From positions 248,001 through 312,000 of the forward strand of contig JAWWNJ010000173.1 in the NCBI GenBank assembly GCA_037176885.1: DNA of 64,000 nt, read 5' to 3'. Below the pieces are notes generated by a model that was not told where the DNA came from, did no database searches, and was given only the letters and a program-made list of their open reading frames with translations. This document shows positions 34,442-45,670 of this stretch, in pieces. Both the position numbers and the translations under genes were made by a program. Numbering within the stretch: the stretch's first letter is position 1; the number at the start of each line of letters is the position of its first letter. This DNA comes from Favolaschia claudopus. Its lineage: Eukaryota > Basidiomycota > Agaricomycetes > Agaricales > Mycenaceae.

Positions 34442-35663
34442 TGTTGCTAGTGGAGGAGAGAGGAGAAATGTTCTCGGACTTAAGCTCTTGTGCTTCGAAT
34501 ATATATCCGGCAAGCACTGCTATTGAGTCATTGTCCTGCAAAGGGAAGGGTCGCTGTAGTTGCTTCGTAAGAACATACGTCTAAGAATCTTCCAAGTATG
34601 AGCCGTTGTTAGGAGGATCGATTAAGCAGCTTAATCGCCGCAATCCGGCTGAGGTAGATCAACCATGAGGCGCCCACACACGCCCACAAATCTTTGATGT
34701 CTTATTGTTGGATGGCGGATTGACTGATTGAGGTAGGCTGCCGCTACCAACGAGGCAGAAAGCATCAAGAAAGCATGATGCTGCGCCACACAGAATTAGA
34801 GAAACACGGAGCCATCGGTCGAGTCGTCGCGGAGATTCTGGAATCTGGGGTGCATCCAAATCAAATACTTGCTGAAGCCAGTGTACCGGCCATTTGAAAG
34901 AGATATGAGGGAGGGATTTGAGCTTCAATTTCCCGAACGGAAATCCTTCACTGAGTACCAGATCATCCGAGACCCAGTCGAGACAAAAGGAGGCCTGAGC
35001 AGGAAATTTGAAGATGAAATAATGGAAGCCGTTACGCGGCGTTTGCCGAAATCAGTACCCGCCACTGATGGTTGACTGATGGTCAATTACGTTTCAACTT
35101 GACTCGGAAGTCACTCTGAGTCCTCAGTCGACGACTCGTTCAATGACCTTGGACATCGACTCATTCTACGGCAGCCGCTTAGAGCGTCCTAACCTCAGGA
35201 ATTAAATTTGACCTGTGGTGTTCTCTGCATTCTGCTGTGTGTATTTCTGGAGCTGCACTCAGTGACACCTTTTGGATCAAAAAACGCAAACCTTTGCTCT
35301 CCAGCCTGAGACGCATGAGGCCACGGTCAATGAAAACCCCGTCTTTATTCAGCAATTTCTGTATTCTTTTCTTGAGCTCTCCGGCAACAGGAAGCTTTAT
35401 CTTCACAACAGCAAATGGCTTGACCAAACTACTATCACAAACCTTGGACTTTGACGTCGTAGGACTATATGAGCTTTTTGTCGTAGAGGACAGGCTCAAT
35501 TAGCCGCTCGACTCCGCCGTACCTTATCTCTCGATCATCAAGCCGTGGATGAGTCTTATTGTCTCGAGCTGTGTCATTGCGTCTTTGTGGGTCCCAACAC
35601 GATATTAATATTCAGCACACAACAACGGCTCTCGTATGGCGCACCTGATACTAAACCCCCACC
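34442..35663. other. intergenic between two Clp1-like loci
   Basis: Divergent promoter region of loci 2 (minus) and 3 (plus). Frames at 34.66-34.93, 35.18-35.5 kb are short and lack motifs. Confidence 0.45.
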
Positions 35664-36538
35664 ATGTCGTCTCTCTCCCTCCCCCAGTCAATCCGGCCAC
35701 CTGGAACTCATATCGACGCGGAGCTCGATTGTAATGAGGAGTTGCCACCAGTCCCACCTCAGCCATTCCGAGATGATGAAGCAGACGCCGTATCGCCTTT
35801 GCTTCAACATTACGCGCCGGGCTGGGTCTCACTCCCTGGCCGCACCATCCGCGAGGAATTGTTCAGATTGTCTCAGCAGTTTTTCGACAGCATCAAGACT
35901 CTTTGCCTGACTTCCACGGTGGTACAAGACAAGTCCATAGCCCCGTACCTCTGCATAGACCTCCCTCTAACGCCAAACATCGACCCATCCTGTTACCCCA
36001 CCCACGTATTCGCCCTTTCACCAAAACCTGCGGCTGAAGGGGCGAATACCGCAGATGCACCAGTGCCTATCGTAGCCATCCATGGGATAGTCCTCGCAGC
36101 CCACTGCACTAAACTGAATCTTCCACCTCCACCGCACTTCACCGACAGCCGAATCCTCAACCTGGTAACCTGCCGTTTCGACGTCGCGTCCATTCGCGCG
36201 TGGATCCTCCTGCGGTCTTGATACTTCCCCCGTACATGCTCCTACCTCTCCCCCAGGTGTTCGTCGATGACTTCAGTCCCAACTACGCCAGCCCTGGCCA
36301 CGAGCGACCCAAGCTTAGCGCGGTTTCCGGTTCCGAAGTCCTCATTCGCATCCTTGCACGGCATGTCGTCGACAACACGGCGGGCGGGTATCCCAAGCTT
36401 TCAGCGCATATGGAATACGTGCTAGAGGTGTGGCGGATGATATGCGATCTGGGGATGTATGATACGTTGCTTTGGATGGCCTTGAGACTCGCATGGCAAA
36501 TCGCGCGAAACGCACTCTTAATCAAACTTCATGCCTGA
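35664..36538 (+). pseudogene. Clp1-like protein, locus 3 (frame broken)
   Basis: The 5' part is open from ATG 35664 for 185 codons: NEELPPVPPQPFRDDEADAV, YPTHVFALSPKPAAEGA, PIVAIHGIVLAAHCTKL. It stops at a TGA right after SIRAWILLR (about 36221). The 3' part continues in another frame from about 36230 to 36538, with MLLPLPQVFVDDFSPNYAS and GMYDTLLWMALRLAWQIARN. Compared with the intact relative at 41084-42034, about 20-25 bases are missing at the break (the WMYGGSVKNFLEM region), which shifts the frame. No GT-AG intron spans it. Both halves are well conserved, so the damage looks recent, or the assembly has an error here. A truncated N-terminal protein could still be made. Confidence 0.75.
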
Positions 36539-36868
36539 AGGGCCGAATTACACATTACACACTTTCTTATTCAAACGGGACAAAAGCAGCAAGGATACAT
36601 GACACCGACGCTAGTATTACAAGTTGGGATGAGGGAAAGATAAGACATGTACAATGGGAGGGTGCGATATGCAACAGGATCCATACGTGGACGGCGGCGA
36701 GGGCCAGCGATAACAATATATGCATGCATGCGATGAGGCGAGTCGATAAATTCCGGTGGGAAAAGGATAATAGCAAGAACCCTCTAGTAAATTAGGCGAA
36801 TGATGGGGCATTCGTATAGATAAAGTGCCGATGGACAGTACGATGCAAGGGTGGAAACCTGATGCATG

Positions 36869-39800
36869 TTATGACTGCGGGGCGGTGGCAGCAGGGACGG
36901 CAGGAGCAACGGCATCGGAGGGTTTGGCGTCCCAAGGCGCTGGTATCCTCGCGACATCCGCTAAATTATGGTCTGCCCGCGCATCGTTCAAGCGCTCCTG
37001 GTCGGTCATCGTCATGCGCGCACGACATCGTAAAAGTCGTAATTTCGTGCGTTTGATCCCTGGCAGATATGCAATGTCAGTACGCCAGGAACATCGTAGG
37101 GAAAAGCTGACGTACAGGTATCAATAGTCGTCCGGTCTTCGTCCATGAAAGGATTCCCCGTTTGCAAAAGATCATCCTGCAGCGCATAGAGACACCAAAG
37201 GGACTCCTCGTATAGCTTCTCACATTCGTCTGGGGTCGTCGCCTGGTCGAAGAGTTCCTTGCGGGCAGCCGTCCGGCTCTGAAGGAGGAAACAGATGAAA
37301 ACCAGACATACACGTAAGGCTTGCTTGTTACGCACCAGCAGCAAAGCACGATCATACACTAACTGGTCAAGCCAACTCTTCGGCCCGTCGTACTGTGCCG
37401 GCAACCAAGTCTTCACAAGCGTCGCGCGTTCATAGCATTTAACGAACTGCCCAGTGAACCAAGTTTGCGCTACACCACCATGGTGAATGTCAGTAACTAA
37501 AACACTACAAAGAAATTGCATAGAAGCCACTCACCGTCGTCAAAGCCCTCACTCACGACGAAATCTCCGTCTGGATGCTTCATTCTCATGTGCTCTTGAT
37601 GATTCCGCAAACTGTTAATGCCCTTCTGACAAAACGACATTAGGAGCATGTACACCGCGACGCAGGTGACAGCATTGTATTCCGCCTCCATATCCGCATG
37701 CTTTCGCTTCCGCGCCTGTTTATCCGCCTCCCCCTCTCGCTTCACAAATCTCGTGGGATCAGGTAATGGTTCTGAACGGGATCACGGCTCAGCAAAACAT
37801 ACAAACAGAATGAATAGATCATACGCACTCTGCGGAACGGCCTTGACATACTCATACATCTCATCCGCCCAATGCGTCAACACAAACGTCTTCTGCGCCA
37901 ACTCCTCCAGCCCCGCAAGCAATTGATCCTCGAGCGGGTCACGCTCACCATCATTGTCCAGGGTAATGATCTGCGGACGTCGCGGTGACGGCGGAACGCT
38001 GCTATTGCTATTGCGCGACGCAGAAGACGGAGATCGCTGGTGCGTTGGAGTACCAAAGAGCTTCTTGGAGGCAATGCTCAATGCACGATTGAGCGCATTC
38101 GAGGCGGCGCGCGAGGCGATACTCGAAGGGGATGAGGAGAGCGGAGGCGCTGTCGGGTGCGGTGGCGGCGGGAATACCGTGTTTGGGTTGGTGGGGTTTG
38201 GAAATTCTACTCCGGGATAGTCTTCTGAAGACGGTGTGGGTGGCATCTTTCGGTCTTGTAGAGGACGCCGTGGAACAGCGTTGAGTTCTAGACGCACGAA
38301 GTGAGAAAACAGGATCAAAGTTTAGACAAGGCAGACGCACCGTCTACCGCGCGATTGAATTCCACCGCTCGTGTATCGCCAACAAGCACGTATTCGCGCC
38401 GCAGAATACCATCTTCCTCTGTTTCACCCGGAATAACGGAACCTTCAGGTGACAACGACCGCGGCAAACGCAAGGGCGAGGAGTTGGCCGGGACTGTTGA
38501 TTGGGGATTTGACATTCGCCGCATCTGTTCTGTGGGAGGCGTGAACCTTTCCGCTGAGCTACAGATCCAATGCGTGAGCTACCAGGCTGCGAAATAATGA
38601 GATCGTACCTCGGAGACGGCGGTGCCACACTATCCTGCCTCGAATCCCGAAAATTGAATCTACTCGGTGGAATCATGGCATTCGCATCCAATACCTCTGG
38701 CGGAATCACCAGATGGTGCGGAGGAATGGCCGGCGCGCCATTGCCATTTTCCGTCCCTACGTCCTCGGACGACTGTGCTGGCGACGGCTCAGAGGGGCGA
38801 GGAAACTTGGATTTCGCCAACGCAGTACTGCCAAAGAACTCCTCAAACGTCGCTCGTTCAGCGGGATTCCGTTTGAGCAAGGCCCGGATGAGCTTCTTGA
38901 CGTCCGGCGGGACAGGCAGGTCCTCACTGCCCCCGCCACCACTTCGCGATGACCCCGGCTTGGGGTCCTCGTCGGGGAACTTGATGCCCTTCGACTGTTC
39001 AATCCTCTTCAGCAACTCGATATGATTCGCCGCTCTGAACGGCGGCTTCCCAACCGCCATCTCGAACAACACCGCACCGACAGACCACAAGTCGGCTTTG
39101 GCGTCGTACTTCTGGTAGTTGAGGATCTCTGGTGCCATGTAGAGCCTGAGAGCGTGTTAGGAATCTTGTCTCTGTCCGTCGACGTCAAAGAAACTCACGG
39201 AGAGCCGCATAATGTCTCTGCCATCATGGCATTTGGCAGTGAGCGTGCGAAACCAAAGTCGGCGACTTTGAGGATGGGCACACCAAGAGGATGGCCACGC
39301 GCAAGCTCTTCTGGCGGGGCGGGAGTGAGGAGGAGGTTTTGCGGCTTGACGTCGCGGTGGATGAGGTTTCGATGTCGCAGGAACTTGAGCGCGCGAGCTG
39401 GAAAGGATTAGACGAAGCTGTAGCGGCGACAAGACGGTGCACACCTAGTTGCCGGAGGAAGCTGCGAACGACTATCTCGTCCAGACCACCAGTTCGTGGG
39501 TGAGGATAGTATTGCGGAGCGGCGCCTTCAGAGGGAACATATTCAAGCGTTTCGACCCGACCGCGTTTCTTGATGTAGTTGGTCAAGTCACCGCCAGAAC
39601 AGTACTCCATGATCAAGTAGATATTTCGGTCGGTGCGCTAGTAGAGTTGAGAGGTATAGGGCAGTGTTAGAGGAAGTGACATACAACAATGTCAATGAGC
39701 TTGGTTATGTGCCGATGCGAGAGGGATTTCAGGATCTGTATCTCGCTTTGAAGGTTCTCGAAAAGTTTCGCGGAGAGCTTTTGGCGCAAAACAGTCTTGA

Positions 39801-40657
39801 TAGCGACCGATTGGTGGGTTTCCTGGCAAGATGTCAGAACCACGAGCATGATCAAATGGAGGGAAGACAATTGAGGTGAGAATCGAGGATATAGTCTCTG
39901 GGTCAAATACTGGCTCGCGCGCGGGTCGAGGGTGGTCCGGATGAAAGCAAGCCCGACCCGAGGCTATTTCGCGCAAGTCTATTCGACATCCCGCCTACTT
40001 TTTAGATCCACCGGCAGGACACTCGAAAGCAATCCTCGAGCGGGACCGTTCCCCGCCTTTTCTTTGACGTGAGTTCGGGGATGAATATCTCTGCAAGACA
40101 GTGTTTTCCGCACAATACGCTGCGAACCCGATCGAAAAGACTTTCGGGCTCCGAAAGTAACTCGGATGGATTCAAGCTCAGCGGGAACCCATGTCGATTA
40201 CGTTTAAAGCTCGGAGGAGACATGAAGTCTCTCAACGAAGCCCTACGGAGCTGCGAATGAGACCGTCTCCTGGCCTTTCCTGAGCCGCGACTTGAGCTTC
40301 CATCGAGAAATGGTTCCCGAAGGACAGACGTGCGCCGCGAGGCCCTTCAAGGACGTTTGCCTCTGCAGAATGACCATCGGCGTCCTTGCCGCCGCTCGTG
40401 TTTCTACACGCGAAATCACTGCTCAACCACCACCCGTACCCAAACCCTCCTACCCCAGCTAATTCCGAAGGATTAACGCTCACCTCATGGTATCCCTTAT
40501 ACACCGTCGCGAAACTTCCCTTCCCAATATCATTCACAATGACGTACGGTCGCAACTCTTCATCCTCCTCCGCACGACTTGCGGACACCGAGCTTGAGCC
40601 CGCCGCCCGCGCCGACGGTTCCGGTGCTGGCGTAGACGGTCCAGGGGTTGGTGGCAT
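36869..40657 (-). CDS. ATG1: Atg1/ULK-type autophagy-initiating kinase
   Basis: The Ser/Thr kinase that starts autophagosome formation at the pre-autophagosomal structure with Atg13/Atg17. Exon 1 (40657-40484) ends in [15 protein letters not shown], the Atg1 glycine loop. After an unusual 661-nt intron come [105 protein letters not shown] and [10 protein letters not shown]. The middle region is Ser/Pro-rich and contains REYVLVG, which matches the Atg8-interacting YxxV motif of Atg1. The C-terminal region ([20 protein letters not shown] to the end) corresponds to the tMIT/EAT domain that binds Atg13. Stop TAA at 36869-36871. About a dozen exons, mostly short introns. It is flanked by two related Clp1-like loci in opposite orientations. 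Confidence 0.93.
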
Positions 40658-41083
40658 AGAATCAAAGCGAAAGATAACAGGCGATTGATTGCCTCGCTTG
40701 TTCTGTCTGCTTCAAGCGCGTGTTCTGAATAACCACAGAAAATAGCGGAGAAATTCTAGGGTGATGGAGAAGCTAGGAACAAGATTGTGGCTGACAGAAT
40801 GGCCTGAAAGCAACACAAGGCCTCGAGTACATGGACGCCTAAAGGCGGAAGGTAAAGGCGTGCTGCCGTTGCCTTTGATCTCTAACAAAGCCCAACTGGC
40901 TTCTTGCAACTCAATCGCTTTGGTACCTTACAAGATGGTTACAACAGGGTATAACCCATGGATCTCCAGAGGAAGGGCTCAGGCTTTCATACTTTCCGCA
41001 CAAGGAAGAAAAATTCCTGAATAATCAAATTTTCTATATAGGAATAAAACAAGTCAATGCGAAACCTCGAAGAAGGAAAGTTT

Positions 41084-42034
41084 CTACACCCTCCGACCTT
41101 GAGGCTTCAGCAGAAGCGCATATCGCGCAACCTGCCACGCAAGCCTCAAGGCCATCCAAAGCAAAGAATCATACATCCCCAAATCGCACATCGACCTCCA
41201 CACCTCAGCGACAAACTCCATACGCTCCCAAAGCTTCTGATACCCGCCCTCCGTATTGTCAATGACATGCTGCGCGAGAGTATGAATATGCGCCTCCGAC
41301 GCGCACACTGCATCCAACTTCGGCCGCTCGTGGCCAACATCATTGTAGTTGGGTCGAAGGTCTTCAAGGAACGCTGGAGGAAGAGGCAGAAGCATTTCCA
41401 GGAAGTTTTTGACGCTCCCGCCGTACATCCATAGCCGCAACAGCACCCAAGCGCGGACGGAGCCGACGTAGAAGTGGCAAGTCACTAGATTGAGAACGAG
41501 TGGTTGTGTGGACTGCACCGCGGGCGGGAGAGGCAGCTTGGTACAGTGCGCAGTGATGACGGTTCCATGGACAGCAGAGATAGCCACTGGCGCATCAGGC
41601 GGAGTCACCCCCTCCGCCGCTGCTTTGGGAGACACAGAGACGAGGTGAGTGGGATAGCAGGATGGATGGATATTTGCTGTTGGAGGGACCCGAGCTTGGT
41701 AGATGGGGGGAATGCGATTATCTGGCATGATGGTAGGAAGCCTGAGGACGTTCATGCCCTCAATGAGTTGCGGTGCTAGCCTGAAGATGTGTTCGCGGAT
41801 GACGCGACCGGGCATTGGGGCCCAGTTTGCTGCGTAGTCTTGGAATAGCGGTGATACAGCGTCAACCTCGTCCTCCCGAAAGGGTTGGGGAGGCAGCGGT
41901 GGCAAGTCCTCATTGCGTCCGCCTCGCGAGTCTGTATGGAGGGACTGCACAGCTGTGATAGCTTGACGCCTCTGCGATTGTGTTGGTGGCTGGCTGGGGA
42001 TGTGCGACATATTGTTGGTGGGATTGAGTGGCAT
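41084..42034 (-). CDS. Clp1-like protein, locus 4
   Basis: A single-exon gene of 316 codons, stop TAG at 41084-41086. The start at 42034 (MPLNPTNNMSH) could instead be the second Met at 42010. Blocks: PPLPPQPFREDEVDAVSPLF, CYPTHLVSVSPKAAAEG, AVHGTVITAHCTKLPLP, SVRAWVLLRLWMYGGSVKNF, LEMLLPLPPAFLEDL and LGMYDSLLWMALRLAWQVAR. It is the closest relative of broken locus 3, sharing long stretches from the N-terminus to the end. It lies on the other side of ATG1 in the opposite orientation, so an inverted duplication around ATG1 is likely. The role is inferred only from the family (mating-dependent development). Confidence 0.72.
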   Translation of the reverse strand: MPLNPTNNMSHIPSQPPTQSQRRQAITAVQSLHTDSRGGRNEDLPPLPPQPFREDEVDAVSPLFQDYAANWAPMPGRVIREHIFRLAPQLIEGMNVLRLPTIMPDNRIPPIYQARVPPTANIHPSCYPTHLVSVSPKAAAEGVTPPDAPVAISAVHGTVITAHCTKLPLPPAVQSTQPLVLNLVTCHFYVGSVRAWVLLRLWMYGGSVKNFLEMLLPLPPAFLEDLRPNYNDVGHERPKLDAVCASEAHIHTLAQHVIDNTEGGYQKLWERMEFVAEVWRSMCDLGMYDSLLWMALRLAWQVARYALLLKPQGRRV

Positions 42035-43375
42035 AGCTGGAGCTTCGGCTTTTGTATGTCATGGCCACACAGCAAGCACGGAAAAGGAAAGCAAGAACGC
42101 TTTGATAGTCATTGTCCAGCACGGATTCCAAATCGGGGAACAAAGATGGGAACCATATGGTGCCGATGAGCCTTTTAAAAGCAGTAGTTATCGAGTGGCA
42201 AGGGCCTGTTAAAAACTTGAAGACCATTGAAAAGATTCAAGTGGTGTCAAGCACGGAAACAGCTGTGAAAACGTAGTTGCCACCAGTTGGTCTTGGTTGG
42301 CGGTGGCATCGAGATGAGTACAGCCGTAGAGTCAGAGCTCACAACCTCAAACTGCTTTATCAGCTGTGAGTTAGAGGGACGGCTAACGCCAGTTATCTTT
42401 CAAATTGGTTGAACAAAGATAGATATCGACTCCATGCACCATGAAGAAATTCCGAAGCTTTGTTTTGGCCGACGCGAACTTGACATGCTTTGAGCGTTCA
42501 CGAGGCACTTGAATAAAGCAGAGGGGCGGAGCCATGACTTCTGGGGAAAGGAAGCGAGTTCGAGAGGCTATAGCTGTCTTGAAACTGAGGGTGAGGGCAG
42601 GATACCACCAGTAAGCCGCAACTTGTAGCGCGTCTTTTGAACGACGTCGACTGAGAGGGGAGAAAAACCAGATAAAAGCCGTGGAATCAAGAGCAAGTTG
42701 GTGGCCAACAATATAGCCCGAGCAACCTAGCAGCCTGAAAGCGAAACAAGGCCTCGAGACTCAGAGTACAGAATACACGATGCAAGAGCCAGCTCGAGCT
42801 AACACCGGGTTGGTGGCACTGCTTAACGCGTTTTAACCCTAACCCTAGCAACAAACTAGTCTCTTTCCCTAACAATCCCATTCAAGGATCCCATTGTCTT
42901 CAACTTGAAGTTCCTCTGCATATAAGGAGCATATACTATGCGGCATGCCGCCCTGCTCGTAGCCTCAATGCGCTGGCGACCTCCTTGAAGTTGACACGAA
43001 GAGAAAGATCCCACAAGATCGCGGACTTAATACTACCCCCCCGGGGCCCGAATTTCTACGAATTTCATTCCACTGTGCTCTCGGCGCTCTAGTAAAATGA
43101 TTCACAAGTCGGTCGTTAAATTGCGGTAGAGGCTTTGACTCTACCCCTTCTCTGCGCCATTCGTATCTTGCTTCATGAACCAGACACTGGTATCGAAGAA
43201 TAGGCTGCCTATTCATCGATACAGGCGCATCACGCCATATCCTCCGCCATCGACACCTATAAGTAACTGTTTCTGAACGCGATCTCGTCCGCAGAAGTCT
43301 GGGACACTGAAATTATTACAGTAAAGTTACAAAAGCAGCAGGCGACTTCTCTGTTACCAAATTGACGTCCATCCT
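42035..43375. other. intergenic, with short telomere-like motif
   Basis: No supported gene. TAACCCTAACCCTA at 42834-42847 equals two and a third units of the TTAGGG repeat read on the minus strand. A C/G run (CCCCCCCGGGGCCC) lies at about 43036. Confidence 0.5.
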
Positions 43376-45065
43376 TTATGCCCTCCTAGCCCGCTTGCGA
43401 CTCGGACCTTCCTCCGCTTTACGCTCGCCATGCTGAGTTGCCTCAGGCCCATCGTCCACTTCATTCCCATTCCCATCCTCTTCACCCTCCGAACTTGAAT
43501 CACCATCTAGAGCGTCAAACTTCCTCTTGAGATCCGGAGGCGGCGGCCACGCCGACCCATCATCCACCGCCTTCGACAACTCCGCCGCATACTCGTTAAT
43601 CGTTTTCCCAGTTGGCACTCCGCCCTTCAATCGATACCCATCCCACACAGCATCTGGTCCCCAGAACGGTAGCCTCGGCAGATCGATGTTGGTTTGGCCC
43701 AGTTTGAAGGGAGCCACCACGCCTTCGTACGGATCTGGCTGAGGCATCATCTCCTCGTCCTCATTCCCCGCGCGGCCGTCCAACGCGGCGAGTGTTCGAT
43801 CGAATTTACGGAGTTGCTTGAGCTTCTCGAGCGTCTTCGCGTACTGTGGGCTCGCCTGGTCGCTCTCCATCCGCCGCTCCCACAACGTAAGGTACTGCCT
43901 CAAGGTGACCCCGCCCTGCCGCGAAAAAATCCTATCAAACGCATCTAAACCGTAGGACTTCTTCCCCGCGTACACGAACCCGTTCGCTGCGTTCTCGCGT
44001 TTGGCCTTCTGCATTTCCTGGGCGAGCCAGGCATCATCCTCCATCCGTTTGCGATACCCGTATATCAACAGCTCCCTTTGACGCGCCAGATCTATTCGCG
44101 CGACGGCATCTCCCTGACTCTTCACGTACGCAAGCGTCTTGGGGCCGGGAACCCAGCCAGGATAGCAGTCGGGGTACCACGGGTATGGGTCAATACCGTG
44201 CATGAGGGACCATATGACGAGTCGGTCGTAGCGGCGCAATTCCTCTAAATCCATCTCGTGGTATTGCGAGAGATCGACAAGACCCGGACCGAGGGTTAGT
44301 AGGCGTCGGGTGGTTGTACCGCGGATGGGCACTGTGCGGGGTGTTTCGGCGAGACGAGTGTGGACTTGTGCGATAGCGCTCAGGACGTGGAACTCGACTG
44401 GTATACGATGAGTCAGGTATACCGGAACAAATTGATTCGGGGTTGAGCAGGGTAGAAGTGGGGGCCGGGGGATCGGTCGAAGTACAGGGTGCGGAGGTTG
44501 CCATGTCATGAAGACAGAGGGCATGGGAGCATTTTCAGGAGAATCAGCTGGAGATGCGGTGGTTAGCAGTTGCCACCCGGATTCGAGTGGTCGGGACATA
44601 CGCAGGTCCTCATTCTTTCCTTCGTTGATTGTCTTCTTCGAATTCTTCGCTGCGAACATCAGAGACAGTGGATATATGACAGAGAAAAAACATACTCGTC
44701 TCCATAGAATGTGGATGGGTGGGATTGCTATGTCCTATGCGGGTGGCAGGATACGCAAAGTCCCTCACTTTGATGCCACGCGACACCACGTCTGCGTGGA
44801 TGTCCTCCGGGAAGACTGTGGGCAAAACAACAACAGACACGGCCTGTTCTGGCTTAACAGGATCCGGGACTGCAGGTGTCTCTGACGGCGAATTCAACTG
44901 TTCGCAATGAATTTCTGTATCGTGGGTCTTGCTCCGAAACAACACGAGTCTCCCGGGGATTTTGGATGTGAACACAGCTTTGAGGCCGAAGCCAACGATT
45001 TTCAGTGTGCGCTGTCGCCGAGGTTCGACGGAGATGGGGATGGACACCCACTGGACCGTGGCCAT
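43376..45065 (-). CDS. conserved hypothetical protein with basic C-terminus
   Basis: I do not recognise the family. The start MATVQWVSIPISVEPRRQRT at 45065 is backed by a TATATA box at 45122-45127. Exon 1 ends in HSNPTHPHSMET. After a short intron, NSKKTINEGKNEDL joins through a 55-nt intron (GTATGT...CCAG) to PDSPENAPMPSVFMTWQPP. The large last exon then runs to a TAA at 43376-43378. Notable stretches are RYDRLVIWSLMHGIDPYPWY, YGYRKRMEDDAWLAQEMQKA and GVTLRQYLTLWERRMES. The tail is acidic (SSSEGEEDGNGNEVDD), then very basic (SRKRARRA), like a nuclear localisation signal. There is no signal peptide or membrane span. Probably a nuclear protein limited to mushrooms. Confidence 0.75.
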
Positions 45066-45121
45066 GGTGGTGAAAGTAAAGAAAAAGCGAGAGTGTCGGA
45101 TTGATGTCCCAGTTGTTGCTT

Positions 45122-45127
45122 TATATA
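45122..45127 (-). promoter_or_regulatory. TATA box of the hypothetical gene at 43376-45065
   Basis: TATATA in minus-strand context GGGTATATAAAGC, 57 bp before the ATG at 45065. It supports this start and excludes the longer upstream open frame. Confidence 0.6.
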
Positions 45128-45670
45128 CCCGAGAGCATTGTTCTTCACGTTTGTGTATTGTTCCCAAGGGCCAAAGCGTCCAGACGACATTGCTTTGTTC
45201 ATAGCCAAAACGGGCGATACTGTACTCGGGCCATGACAGCATGGAATGGCCGAAGCCACCAGCACCCTTGCCCATGATTTCGATGGTTGTTGTTTTGCCA
45301 TTGCCAAGTCTGCGGTGGGCTACTGCATCGTAGAGGACATTCAGACGACGGTTTGAAATTGAAGAAGAGTCCCAATTTGGAAATGCCATCATGATCAAAC
45401 ATCGCAAAGACGAAGAAAGTAATTCCTCCGGTCCGGCAAATTCGTGGGTACGTATTGACTTTTGAATGCCACCGAAGGAAGTGGGGAGGATAGAACGATG
45501 CGATGTAACATTGGGAAAGAAAATCCGTTGCAGACCCTACAGACATGATCGTATTTTAATTTTTGCATCGAAAGCGAAAGAGTAGTACTAATCGTACAAT
45601 ATACAACAAATCCATCTACATATTCTAATTGTCTCCCAGTCTATATCTAACCCTCAGTCTAGTTCGTGTT

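Noticed and set aside
43036..43050. CCCCCCCGGGGCCC run as a shared repeat with a similar C/G run at about 31515
   Set aside because: Similarity is limited to the C/G run itself and the flanks differ.
45066..45407. N-terminal extension of the hypothetical protein
   Set aside because: A TATA box inside this interval and the compact MATVQWVSIP start argue that translation begins at 45065.
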